NCBI GenBank assembly: GCA_025765615.1
Contig: JAIVFJ010000705.1
Span: 1 to 13,984 of the forward strand
Source: Zopfochytrium polystomum
Taxonomy: Eukaryota > Chytridiomycota > Chytridiomycetes > Chytridiales > Chytridiaceae
Direction: 5' to 3'
Length of the DNA stretch: 13,984 bases
Below are positions 1 through 8,483 of this stretch, piece by piece; the first letter of the stretch is position 1, and every line of letters starts with the position of its first letter. The translations under genes were made by a program, and so were the position numbers. The notes under the pieces were generated by a model. It was not told where the DNA came from. It worked only from the letters and a program-made list of their open reading frames with translations, and did no database searches.

Positions 1-248
1 TCCATGTCCTCCCAGTTGGTCACGACGCCGCGATCGATCGGATACCGCAGCGACAGAATGCCGCGCTTCGCCTGCGCCTCGTCGCCCACGTACGCGTCTT
101 TCCCTGCCGCGCCGAGCATCGTCCCGGCGTAGCGCGGGCGGCCGACGACCGCGGGAAACACGGCGCGCGGCGCGTCGTCGCTGGCGAATCCGGCCTTGCA
201 CACGCTCGTGCCGTTGTCGATCACGATGGCTGCACCGTCCGGGTGCAT
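1..248 (-). CDS. Actin or actin-like protein, N-terminal 82 residues (partial)
   Basis: Cytoskeletal ATPase family; the gene runs off the left edge. Translation from the ATG at 248 gives [13 protein letters not shown] at the start, then [34 protein letters not shown] and VTNWEDM, which follow conventional actin in order and spacing. It is not a standard copy. The phosphate-binding loop reads [10 protein letters not shown] where actins have DNGSGxCKAG, so the Ser14-Gly15 pair is Thr-Ser. Gly23 is Ser, and the GRPRH segment before the DNase-I loop is GRPRY. No intron is seen in the 82 codons. The start is chosen because it gives the family's usual N-terminal length and has a GCC before the ATG. 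It may be a paralogue specialised for another role or simply a divergent actin. The family call is near certain; the subtype is open. Confidence 0.93.
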   Translation of the reverse strand, partial: MHPDGAAIVIDNGTSVCKAGFASDDAPRAVFPAVVGRPRYAGTMLGAAGKDAYVGDEAQAKRGILSLRYPIDRGVVTNWEDM

Positions 249-597
249 GGCAAAAAAACTTTTGCTAGCAGCGGGTCTGTTCCGATGCGTTGGGTGGTGC
301 GGTGTGTGTGGAGGGGGATGGGGGCGCCAAGCGTTTCTCGCCGGGTAGCACGGGGACGGCGGCGCGGGCGTCCTCGCTAATACTATGGATAATAAATCAT
401 TGACCCACCCTCCTTCCGCTAAGCAGCCGCAGATCCACCCGCATGGTGTTCATCCACAGTGCCACCCATGCGGCACGCATTGGAACTGGGACGACGAAGC
501 GGTTCGCCGGCGATCACCGTCAGTCGAGAGAGTCGCTCATACGCGAAAGAGGAGAGTAACACGTGGGCAAGACGAGAGAGAGAGAGAGAGAGGAGAG

Positions 598-647
<50 letters not shown>

Positions 648-657
648 AGGAAGAGAG

Positions 658-697
<40 letters not shown>

Positions 698-1148
698 GAG
701 AGAGAGGAGAGAGAGAGGTGACTGGTTGTCGCGAAGTGCAACTGTTATTAATTTTCCATTCTAATGACCTCATGATCAGCTGACCGACAATATTGCCCAC
801 AGAAAGATGCAAGTAAGACCGAAACATCGGTGATGTAATGGGCTTAGTTGGTCAAACGTCTATCAAGGACGGCAACTCCAGGAATTGGTGGAAATCAGCT
901 GTTGACAAAGTAGCAGGTGGTTTTACTTCTCTTTCGGAAAATTTGAAAAAAAATCAATGAGGAAATAGTGGGAGGGAGCGGACTGAGAGACACAAAATAA
1001 AAAGAGTGAGGGTAATGCAGATTTGAATGCTGACGGAAGGAGAGACTGGTGGACACCGCAGGGGAAGGTATAGATATACGGAGTTGACTTTCTGACCCGA
1101 AATCCCAAAGGGGAAAGAGAAACAGAACACAAAGGAGCCTTTTAGTTC
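249..1148. other. Intergenic stretch between actin and the lipocalin-like gene
   Basis: This is the 5' flank of the actin gene and the 3' flank of the next minus-strand gene. It holds the long GA tract at 574-717. The open frames across it are products of that repeat or of biased composition. I see no convincing gene. Confidence 0.6.
574..717. repeat. GA/CT microsatellite, about 144 bp
   Basis: Near-continuous GA repeat, interrupted by regularly placed GGA units, about 325 to 470 bp upstream of the actin start codon. It generates spurious Arg-Glu and Ser-Leu open frames on both strands. Confidence 0.97.
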
Positions 1149-2536
1149 TCACGCAGAGGCCTTCACCGTTGTGATTTCGGTGGTACCATATCCCACAGCG
1201 TGCCGGCCAAACAAGCTGACGTCCATGACGAAAACCCTTCGTACGCGATTCCCGCTGCCGAGGTCGTGTTATATTGCTCCTGGTCTAGGCTGGTCGCCGC
1301 CACGTTGATGTAGTCGCCGTCGGGAAAAGTCAGGCGGTGCTTGGTGTGGTACCTGGATTGTTTCAAGATGTGGAGAGAGAGCGATTGAGGGGGAGATGGT
1401 GGAACGCGTGGAGGGTCAGCGATATTGTGTGTCTGTGTGTGTGTGTGTGGTGTGTGTGTGTGGGTGGTGTGTGTGTGTATGAAGCAGGTGTGATGGGTGG
1501 GGTGACCGTCAGCAAAACATGTCCCTTACGTGATGTTGGTGTTCTTCGACGTGTACCCATCCGCAAGCGGTGTAAACTTGAAGGTCTTTGTAACATGAGT
1601 CCCATTATCAAACCGGAACGTCGCCAGCCTCCTCTTCGTCGTCGCCGTATCCACCGCCCAAATCGACGCCCTGATCGGCGTCCCGGGCAAAATCAGCGAA
1701 AACCACGTGTAGTTGCCCCCCGTCGACGATCCACTCCTCGGGCACCGAGAATTGCCGGTCGTACCATGTGAAGCTGCGCGCGGGGTCTACAGCAACGACC
1801 GCGCCGCGGCCAGCGTAATGTTCCCAGATGTTCGGCCCTTTGTGAGACCCCACTCGACGCAGGCGGCTCCCATCAGCTCGAACTGGCCCATGCCGCCGTT
1901 GAGCAGCACACCGCCGAGGTCGCGTCGACGACGAGGTCAAAGGTGTGTTCGGCGCGCGGCTCCACGAGTGCAGCTGGGTCACGTTATCGGCGGACAAGGC
2001 GTCGATGCCGTTCAGCGACGCGCTGCGGCGGAGGAGGGGTGCGCTCGACGAAGAAGAGGTGGACCACGCGAACGGGCCGGTGGTGAACTCGCTGTAAACG
2101 TTCTGGGAAAAGGATTTGTTGTTGATATCGTAAACCGAGATGTGGGTTGTGGCGAGGGGTAGCTGGAGCCGGTGCCAATGTACATGACGTGGTTGATGAG
2201 AAGGTACTGGTGGTTGTTGCTGGCTGTCACGAACGAGCCTGTCCAGTAAGAACTGAGCTGGCCCACTGGCATCACGTCCTGGGATGTCGTGAGGTTACTT
2301 GCACCGAGAAGTGCCGGTACGGTTGACTTCATAGATAAGAAATGAAGGGGGGGGTGAGGGGCGTGATTCTGATAAGCAAATGCCGAAAGGTTGGGGTGGT
2401 GCTAGTGGAAGGGAGGAAATCTCACCTCAAGCAGAATCGATCCCGGTCTGGAGTAAAGTCGTAAGCGTTATTGTTGGCCTGCGCGGGAAGCCAGGCTGGC
2501 AATTACTGCGTATAAAGCAAGGCGAAGGCTCATCAT
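1149..2536 (-). CDS. Secreted CrtC/AttH-like lipocalin-fold protein (frame-broken)
   Basis: Resembles the fungal hydroxyneurosporene synthase-like family, which includes fungal Diels-Alderases; the reaction here is unknown. Markers are FTWYDRQF (near 1760), then NYTWFSLILPG and ASIWAVDT (1640-1700), then FRFDNGTHVTK and a C-terminal LFGRHAVGYGTTEIT; this order is typical of the double-lipocalin fold. The N terminus from ATG 2536 is a hydrophobic signal peptide, and several N-glycosylation sequons (NLT, NYT, NGT, NIT, NTT) fit secretion. Inferred introns are 2327-2425 (GTGAGA donor) and 1353-1529 (GTAAGG donor, phase 2, rejoining NIT to YHTKHRL). About seven one-base shifts are needed to stay in the family frame, for example near 2157, 1945, 1925, 1800, 1735 and 1200. 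Most lie in C or G runs. It is either a pseudogene or a sequence with homopolymer errors. The 3' end at 1149 assumes the last shift; the unshifted frame stops at 1163. Confidence 0.72.
1425..1479. repeat. TG/CA microsatellite inside an intron
   Basis: TG repeat with a few interruptions, lying inside the second inferred intron of the lipocalin-like gene (1353-1529). It explains that intron's length. Confidence 0.9.
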
Positions 2537-2635
2537 AATTGTTGACCTAATTTTTTGGGGCAGGAGGCAGTGGGGACTGGGGTTGGTTTGTGCAATGCTT
2601 TTGTGATGATCGAAGAAGTCACAGCGGTGCGACCC

Positions 2636-2643
2636 TTTTTATA
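2636..2643 (-). promoter_or_regulatory. TATA box for the lipocalin-like gene
   Basis: TATAAAAA on the minus strand, about 100 nt upstream of the ATG at 2536. This is a plausible core promoter position. Based on motif and distance only. Confidence 0.45.
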
Positions 2644-3242
2644 TCGATGACCGGAAGAAATCGAGAGGTCTCCAAAATGTTACCACCGTGTTTCCGAGCC
2701 AAATCGGCCCTGTCTTTCGGATGGAGAGATAAAAAAATTCCTTGGAAAAAGGAACGGGAAGGCGGAGTAGTCCGAAACCTTGGCGCAAAACATACCGCCC
2801 CCGCGCCCAGTTCATCCGGATTTGCGTTCATGTTCATCCTCCTCCGTCTGTGGGCTTGCCTGTCGAGGCTACCTTCACTCGCTGCATTTCGGATGTAGTT
2901 TCGACTGAGAGTGAATGAGTGAGCGAATGAAACAGGGACTGAGACGGGGGCGGAGACGGAGACGGAGAGGAAGCCGGCGGCGAGAGCAAGGACGATCAAG
3001 CAGTCCCAAATCTCCGGGGGCAACCGGCGGAGTACGATCGGGACTCGCAAAAACTATTCAACAGGGGATTCAAGAAATGAAAAAAAGAAAAAAAAAAGGG
3101 ATCCAGCTGCCGAGGACGGAGGTCCGAGCGTGGCGGGCCGTGATTGGGTTAAAGACAAACAATATGAATTTAGGGCTGCTCCCACAAGAAGGCAACAGCA
3201 AATCCTTCATGACAGGTCGCCACGGATGTCACAAGAACTGAT

Positions 3243-3250
3243 TATATAAG
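3243..3250 (+). promoter_or_regulatory. Upstream TATA element of tRNA-Tyr
   Basis: TATATAAG begins 36 nt and ends 29 nt before the first base of the tRNA. Upstream TATA elements help TFIIIB placement at tRNA genes in some fungi and plants. The assignment is inferred from position. Confidence 0.45.
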
Positions 3251-3278
3251 TATTTGCTTACGACTAACGATATGCATC

Positions 3279-3367
3279 CCGACCATAGCTCAGTTGGAAG
3301 AGCGCATGACTGTAAAGGTACTCAAACCGTTATCATGAGGTCCCCAGTTCGAACCTGGGTGGTCGGA
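3279..3367 (+). tRNA. tRNA-Tyr(GTA) with a 16-nt intron
   Basis: The cloverleaf can be folded by eye. Acceptor arms CCGACCA (3279-3285) and TGGTCGG (3360-3366) pair fully, with discriminator A3367. The D arm carries A-box-like TAGCTCAGTTGG. The anticodon stem is CATGA/TCATG (3305-3309 with 3333-3337). The anticodon GTA is at 3312-3314. The T arm is CCCAG-TTCGAAC-CTGGG (3343-3359) and contains the B box. An intron at 3316-3331 interrupts the loop one base 3' of the anticodon, the canonical position; eukaryotic tRNA-Tyr(GTA) genes usually carry an intron. CCA is not encoded. A short T4 run at 3386-3389 may terminate Pol III. Confidence 0.96.
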
Positions 3368-3482
3368 TCACTTACCCAATCCAACTTTTCTCCGATAAAT
3401 GTATATTACTGACGTTTTATTTGCAATTTGTGTCGAGCTTCATTTTCCCAGGCCCTGGCAATGACTGGTGCTCTTTGTCACC

Positions 3483-4618
3483 TCAAAGCCAGAGTACGCG
3501 TGTCGATGGAACGACTGCAATGGAGCAAGCGCCGCTGAAGTTGCATGAGTTGAAAGCCAATTTGTATTTGGAGTTGTCACACCGATTGGCTCCGTTAAAA
3601 TTGGCGCATACGCGGAGTAAAGAAGGAAAATTGTTTGGATAGCAGAGTTGTACACTATTTGGTTGTTCCCGTCCCGCTTTTCCCAAATCTTTCCACCCGA
3701 ATTGCTCGCGAGAGCATTCTTCGTTTTCGAAGCGGCTCCAGTCATAATGCCCGCCTTCGCACTGGCTGTTCTTGATTTCGCCTGAAGTCGTCGTTTATCG
3801 CGCCAACGAATGTAAGAGAAGCAAAAACAACTCAGCGTACAAACCCTTTGCTCAAGCGACATGCACCGACCGAAGAAAGAAAAAAGAATAAAATAAAAAT
3901 AAATAAAAAAATAAAAACGAAGGGTCCCTACCTTCGTCCCAGCCTTCTTTTTGCACGCCCCGCCGCCCGCCGCCAGCAGCGCGCCTCCGCAGCCTGCCGA
4001 TCTCGACGATGCAGTCCTTTGGAATCGCGCCCTGCATGAGCACTTCCTTGTCGTCTTTGGACCAGATGTGCGCTCGAGTGCGGACTTGCTTGTGCGTCGA
4101 CTTTTGGACGTCGGAGCGGCCAGCCTCGTGGTCCCAGGGACCGCGGTGGGTGCGGTCCCAGTCCGAGCCCAGGTGCGTCACTCGGACGCTCAAGGTCGAA
4201 AGGTCCTTGATTTGTCCTGGGGCAGCTTCGTGCGGTCGATCTGGGTTGGGGGGCGTTGCCTGCAAGGAAATAAATGACATCAGCAGGGCAACCGTTTCGC
4301 CCGCACCTTTGCGATTTTTCCGTTGCCGTGGTTGCCGCTTGCGAACCGCTTGGCACGGTCTTTGGTCGTGGAAACAAAGTCGCTTGGATGCGACACCTTG
4401 TTGCCGACATGGCATGTGGGGCAGCTGGAGGGGTTGCTGCACAAGGAGTGAAGAGGTGGGGAACTATGGAGACTGCGGGCGAAGGGTCACAAGCCTCACA
4501 TTTGTTATTCGGATCGCCCTGATTCAGGTACTGGGATGTGGGTCGGATTTCGCCGTGAGATTTCAAGCTGGAGACGTTGTTGTCGTTGAGCGCTCGATAC
4601 AGGTACTTGCCGCGTCAT
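3483..4618 (-). pseudogene. ADP-ribosyltransferase-like protein with Cys-rich C terminus (frame-broken)
   Basis: The N-terminal part has LYRALND (Arg of an R-S-E fold) near 4595, FVSTTKD (STT) near 4385, RFASGN after it, and KEVLMQGAIP (Glu) near 4040, the order and spacing of R-S-E ADP-ribosyltransferase-like domains. Between the first two are CxxC pairs that could bind zinc. Inferred introns are 4260-4306 (GTGCGG donor, acceptor TTGCAG) and 3782-3931 (GTAGGG donor, acceptor CTTCAG, phase 1). The last exon (3483-3781) encodes about 98 residues with seven cysteines and no family I recognise. At least four one-base breaks are seen, near 4605, 4460, 4250 and 4209, mostly in homopolymers. A possible further 5' exon ends at 4694. 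The true N terminus is unclear because the transposase relic lies against it. Typed as pseudogene with caution: sequencing error is equally possible. Catalytic activity and target are unknown. Confidence 0.5.
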
Positions 4619-4699
4619 CTAGTGAGGACAGAGGAAAGTAAGTGAGAGTTGGGAGTGGTAACTCTAACTCCAGCTGCCGAACTTCGCACAAACCTGCAG

Positions 4700-5290
4700 C
4701 GATAACGGAGGTGTTACAAGGCAAGGACGAAGAAGATGGCGGCCAGTACAGTCAGGAAAGAACAGGCGCCAGAGATTCTCTATTGGGCTCAGGTTCGTGC
4801 TGGCCAGTCAAAAACTTTCAATCCATGTTTCTGAAGACATTCCCCACTTTCACTGCTTTGTGAGCTGGTGCATTGCCTTGCTGATAGATGTCGTTGGCAG
4901 TCAGATCCTTTTGAGATTCCAATTTCCTATCCAGTTGGTCCAGAAAACCTTCAACTCCACTTTCAAATGTCAATATACTTGGTAGAGTTAAAAAATATGA
5001 TGCCGGGCAGAGCCCGCCCCAGGAGAGATGTAATGCCTTTTCTGAAATTCCGGCGCGCGCGTCGACTTGACTGCGAACTTTTGGGGCGGGCAGCGAAAGG
5101 CAGTAGCCAGGTTCCAAAAAAAGATCGTTCGTCAGAAACGGAGTGGAAGGAGGTGGCTGGAGAGCAGGTGTTGCGGAAACTTCTCGCGAACGCCCAGAAC
5201 TGGCGAGGGCGGCGTGGACAGTGAGACATGCGACCTTTCGATCTGGAGTCGCATGCTAACATTGAGCTAAGGAGCTCTTCGACAACCATC
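4700..5290 (-). mobile_element. Decayed Tc1/mariner-type transposase
   Basis: DDE transposase relic (Tc1/mariner, DDE_3 type). On the minus strand, in order: SDERSF around 5127 (first catalytic Asp region); ALHLSWGGL around 5015 (the family's SLMVWGGI position); QQGNAPAHKA around 4875 (family QQDNAPxH, with the catalytic Asp replaced by Gly); VFDWPART around 4810; and LSPIENLWRLF around 4775, with the Glu of the triad at 4778-4780. The pieces are in different frames with stops between them (for example after NVFRNMD near 4820), so no functional protein can be made. I looked for terminal inverted repeats and a TA duplication on both sides and did not find a convincing pair, so the element's ends are approximate. 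It abuts the ART-like gene's 5' end. Confidence 0.8.
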
Positions 5291-5564
5291 AAAGGGAAGG
5301 TGGGCGTTTCTCCTGCGCAATCGATGATCGTTGGAATCCGCGTCCTGCGCCGCTCCCACACGAAACGCATCGGCAAACGACAGGCTGACCTGTTATACCC
5401 CCGTTGACCATCTGTCTTTCGCAGTGCACTTTAGGCGATGACGCTAACCGCCGTTCTGCGGCACAATTAAAGGTTTTTAACCACTGAAAAGGAAAAAGAA
5501 AACGGGGGATAAAGCAAGGAAACAAAAAACCGGAAAAAGACGTGCCCAAACTGACAGCCCCCCA

Positions 5565-7583
5565 TCAATCAGCCTCGACTTCAAAGTTCCTCCTGCTCCG
5601 CCACCAACAGCGCCCTCCGCGGCCGCCGCGCGTCAGCACCTTCACCAGAGCCTCCAACCTCGGCTCCCTCTTCCCCGCCGCCAACCCCGCATCCGCCACC
5701 CTCACTGTGCCCCTCGCGACCCCTTGCAGCCCAGCCTCCGGTGCCACAACCAACTCGCTGCCGCCCAGCTGCGCCGCCAGCTCGCGCCGCTCCTCCTCCG
5801 TCTTCGGCGCGTCAAAAAACACGACTGTGACGGTCACGTCGTCCCGGAAGCTGCGCGAGTGCGGCGGCGGGATCGCGAGGACCCGCGCCAGCCGCTCCTC
5901 GGGGCTCAGGTCGCGCGCCGTGGCGCTGACCACGCGGCCGCTGGTCGCGTCCAGGATCGGTTGCCCGCCGAGCGCGTTGCGGACGAGGCTGGTCGCCGCG
6001 CAGGCGTCGGAGAGATTCCAGTCGCTTGCGGGCGGTGATGGTGATGGTGTTGGTGGTGGGGTGAGCAGCCCGCGGGCGGCCATGAATTTGTCGACGACGT
6101 CGACGACGGACGAAGAGTCGAGCTCGTCAAAGAGGCCGTCCGTGGCGAGCACGAGGAAGCGGTCGGGAGGGGTCGATGCGGCGGTGAGTGATGACGGGGC
6201 GGGCGTTGACGTATGGTGGGGTTAGGAATGCTTTGGGCAAGTTTGGGTTCCGCATGATCGCTTTTTGCACGTGCGCGGGCCATTTGTACATGGTGTCCCC
6301 TGTGAAGAGTTTGGTGAGCCAAAAGCTTTCACGCCCTGACATTTTTCAAATCGACTGAACGAAACGTGACGAACCAAAAGCGCGGGTGGGCATCAGCCTC
6401 CCGAGGACACGTCCATTCATGATAACAGTAGACTCCTCCCCAGGATGATCCTCCTTCATTCTCTGCAACTCCTTTGGATTCCTTCCAGTCTGATCTTCAG
6501 TCAACGCAATCGCCTCCACACCTCCGCCCGCCGATTTCCTTGTTCTGCCGACAACTGCCCTCGAATCGCCGACGCAGGCGACGTGAAGATCGTGTCCCTC
6601 CAAGTACGCAACGAGCGCGCACGATCCCGCCAGCGCCGCGCGAATGTGCGGAACGAGGTTCGTCGACTGCGCCGTCGACCCGTCCGCGGCACCCCAGATA
6701 GACATGTCCAGAGCAAGGTTGGTGATGTCGTCGTCGAGCCGCGTGAAGGCGGACTGGATGGCCGAGTGGACTGCCGTTACACGGGCTTGGTGGGCGTCGG
6801 ACGATTCCAGTGGTTGGTCGGTTGTCGATGGTGGTGGTGGAAGGGAATCGAGCTCGAGCGTGATGTAAGAGGGAAGGAGAGTTGAGACTACTTCGGCGCA
6901 CTCGGAGCCTCCGTGGCCGTCAAAGACGCTAAGTTGGCATGAAGGCAGTTTCTCGTCAGCACGAAAACAAGAATTCGGGCTGCACTCCTCGAATCAACGA
7001 ACCCGAAAAAAACCCGTGCTGGGTGAGCACTTCACAGTGACGATCTTCGATCGGATCGTTGCTGCTGAGCTCATTCGTGTCGTACCGAACCGCGAGACCT
7101 TCCAGAAGGACCTTTTTCAACCCAGCTGCGGCGGATCGTGAGCGAGAACCATCCCGCAAGGACTGCTCCATGGCCGCGGCGTCCGCCCTCGGCAGCGTGA
7201 CGGTTTGGTTCTCGCGGAGAAGCCTGTTGACGTCGATTGGGGACAAGCCCAGGTGGTGGCTTCGTCTGCCCGTCGACATGGGGGCGGCGGCGGTCGGAGC
7301 GAGGGAGACGGAGCGGTCGGCGAGGACTGGGTTCGGTCGTCGGGTCTGCGGGAGGAGCGGAGAAAAAGATCGAGTGCGCGAGCGCCCCGCGGCTGGCCCT
7401 GCTTGCGATAGCCCGGCGGGGAGCGACCAAGGCAGCCGCGGCGGCGGAAGTGTGGGCTGCTGGGATTGCTGGGGGGTGACGCAGCCCAGAAGGAGGCGCG
7501 GGGGGTGGGGCGGAGGAGGAGGCGGCGGCGGCGGCGATAAGGGCAAGAGAACAACGTCCCGACCCAGCGCCGGACACAGCCAT
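5565..7583 (-). CDS. PTC5: Mitochondrial PP2C phosphatase, Ptc5/PDP type
   Basis: Mg/Mn-dependent Ser/Thr phosphatase of the pyruvate dehydrogenase phosphatase group, which dephosphorylates PDH E1-alpha in the mitochondrial matrix. Motifs in order: RYDTNELSSNDPIEDRH (7030-7080), VFDGHGG (6910-6928), ACVGDSRAVVG (about 6560), GRVLGRLMPTRAFGD (about 6400 to the next exon), MYKWPAHVQKAI, PPYVNARP, FLVLATDGLFDEL (about 6130) and DDVTVTVVFFD (about 5815). The first ATG, at 7583, opens an Ala/Arg-rich presequence-like leader, as expected for matrix import. Introns are 6929-7002 and 6300-6374, both with GTTCGT donors. Total coding length is about 620 codons. Three frame breaks occur: one in the leader, one T missing in the A7/T7 run at 7006-7012, and one extra base in GGG at 6165-6167. 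All metal-binding motifs are present, so the gene is probably functional. The exact paralogue is inferred. Confidence 0.88.
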
Positions 7584-7643
7584 TTGTTGTTTGTTGGGAG
7601 GTGCGGGCCTGTCTCTCTCTCTGATCACACTCACCTCACACTC

Positions 7644-7646
7644 ACT

Positions 7647-7680
<34 letters not shown>
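7644..7680. repeat. CA/TG microsatellite upstream of PTC5
   Basis: CA repeat preceded by imperfect CACTCA units (from about 7627). It lies 60 to 100 nt upstream of the PTC5 start codon, so it falls in the likely promoter or 5' UTR. Confidence 0.9.
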
Positions 7681-7681
<1 letters not shown>

Positions 7682-7931
7682 GCCGCACGCACTCGCTACA
7701 CGAGCACACTTGCAACCGCGCGGGTCTGTGCCCAAAGCGTGGTCCCGCGTCCGGCCTCGTCTCAGCCAGGCCAGGCTGGTTGCTTGTGGCTTTGTCAAAT
7801 TAGGCCGGGCCGGCGCGGTCGTTCACAAAGCAACAGAGAGAAAACGAGAAAGAAGCGGCTAAGACAGAAGCGCCCGACAAGATGAGCGCGGGAGGATGAT
7901 AAAACGGATGGAAGGAGGGGAGGGAATCGAG

Positions 7932-7932
7932 A

Positions 7933-7955
<23 letters not shown>
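7932..7955. repeat. Poly(dA) tract, 24 bp
   Basis: Uninterrupted A24 on the plus strand (T24 on the coding strand), followed by GAAG and A9. It starts about 34 nt downstream of the oxygenase stop codon. A run this long is error-prone in sequencing. Confidence 0.95.
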
Positions 7956-7965
<10 letters not shown>

Positions 7966-7988
7966 AAATTCGTCACGAGCTTCTGCTC

Positions 7989-8436
7989 TCAGCGCATCCA
8001 CGCCGAGATGGCCGCCCGATCCGCAGACACGGGAAGAACTTCGTGGTCCACGACGCCGCTGAGAAACAGCAGCAGTCGACCCTGCCGCGTCTCGACGACG
8101 GACTGGGAGCCCAGCGGCCGGAACAGCTTGATGTCGCCCCCGCTTCCCTTCGCGTGGTGGTCCGTCAGGTACAATACAGCCGTCACGCGCCGCTGCTCCT
8201 GGTCGTTTGGATCGTCCGTCGGAAAGGCGTCGCGGTGGCGCTGAGTCGGGGCGAAGAAGAAAAAGTTGAGTCGATCGCGTCGTGTGAGGGGGGGGGAGAG
8301 GAACCCCCGTTTCCCCCTGTTGTGATAAAAACCTCACCTCGTAACGACCCCCGTCGCCTTTGTAAACGGCCAGCTGCAGCTCCGTCTCGCCCGCGAGACT
8401 TATAAACTGGGAAAGATCTTCTTGCAACTCCTTCAT
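7989..8436 (-). CDS. EGLN-like 2-oxoglutarate/Fe(II) oxygenase, short
   Basis: Non-heme iron dioxygenase of the prolyl-hydroxylase group. Visible parts are ELQLAVYKGDGGRYE, then RHRDAFP (the H-x-D iron pair), RRVTAVLYL, GGDIKLFRP, GRLLLFLSG, DHEVLPV (second His) and R-AAISAWM (the Arg that binds 2-oxoglutarate). The intron is 8241-8337 (GTGAGG donor, phase 0), and exons rejoin as GRYE/RHRD. The stop is at 7989-7991. The first in-frame ATG, at 8436, gives only about 116 residues, the double-stranded beta-helix core. Relatives have roughly 100 more N-terminal residues. The frame stays open upstream of that ATG, through 8487 and into the last exon of the sugar transporter, with no spacer. It could therefore be a truncated gene or the C-terminal part of a fusion (see findings). 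The domain call is strong; the gene boundary is not. Confidence 0.82.
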
Positions 8437-8483
8437 CCGGAACAAAATCGCCGCCTTTCTCCCTCCATCCTCACTGGTTTGGT

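Larger units (their letters stand above)
2537..3278. other. Intergenic stretch, promoter side of the lipocalin-like gene
   Basis: Apart from the TATA-like site at 2636-2643 and TATATAAG at 3243-3250, I see no supported feature. A minus-strand open frame at 2619-3050 has no ATG at its 5' end and no recognisable domain. Confidence 0.5.
7584..7988. other. Spacer between PTC5 and the oxygenase gene
   Basis: This is the 5' flank of PTC5 and 3' flank of the oxygenase gene. It contains the CA tract (7644-7680) and a long poly-A tract (7932-7955). No gene is seen. Confidence 0.6.

Noticed and set aside
385..783. Open frames on both strands across the GA tract (Arg/Glu-rich or Ser/Leu-rich)
   Set aside because: They are the repeat read in translation; no conserved domain and no support outside the repeat.
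895..1152. Minus-strand frame starting with a signal-peptide-like MRTKRLLCVLFLFPL
   Set aside because: It begins at the 3' end of the lipocalin-like gene, has biased composition, and resembles a 3' UTR more than a gene.
2619..3050. Minus-strand 143-codon frame with a hydrophobic segment
   Set aside because: It has no ATG at its start, spans the probable TATA box of the lipocalin-like gene, and matches no family I know.
5425..5455. CAGTGCACTTTAGGCGATGA-like stretch as a Tc1/mariner terminal repeat
   Set aside because: No inverted partner was found near 4480-4740 and there is no clear TA duplication.
7059..7862. 267-codon plus-strand frame
   Set aside because: It lies antisense to the PTC5 leader and conserved exon and is low in complexity; the minus-strand reading has the conserved motifs.
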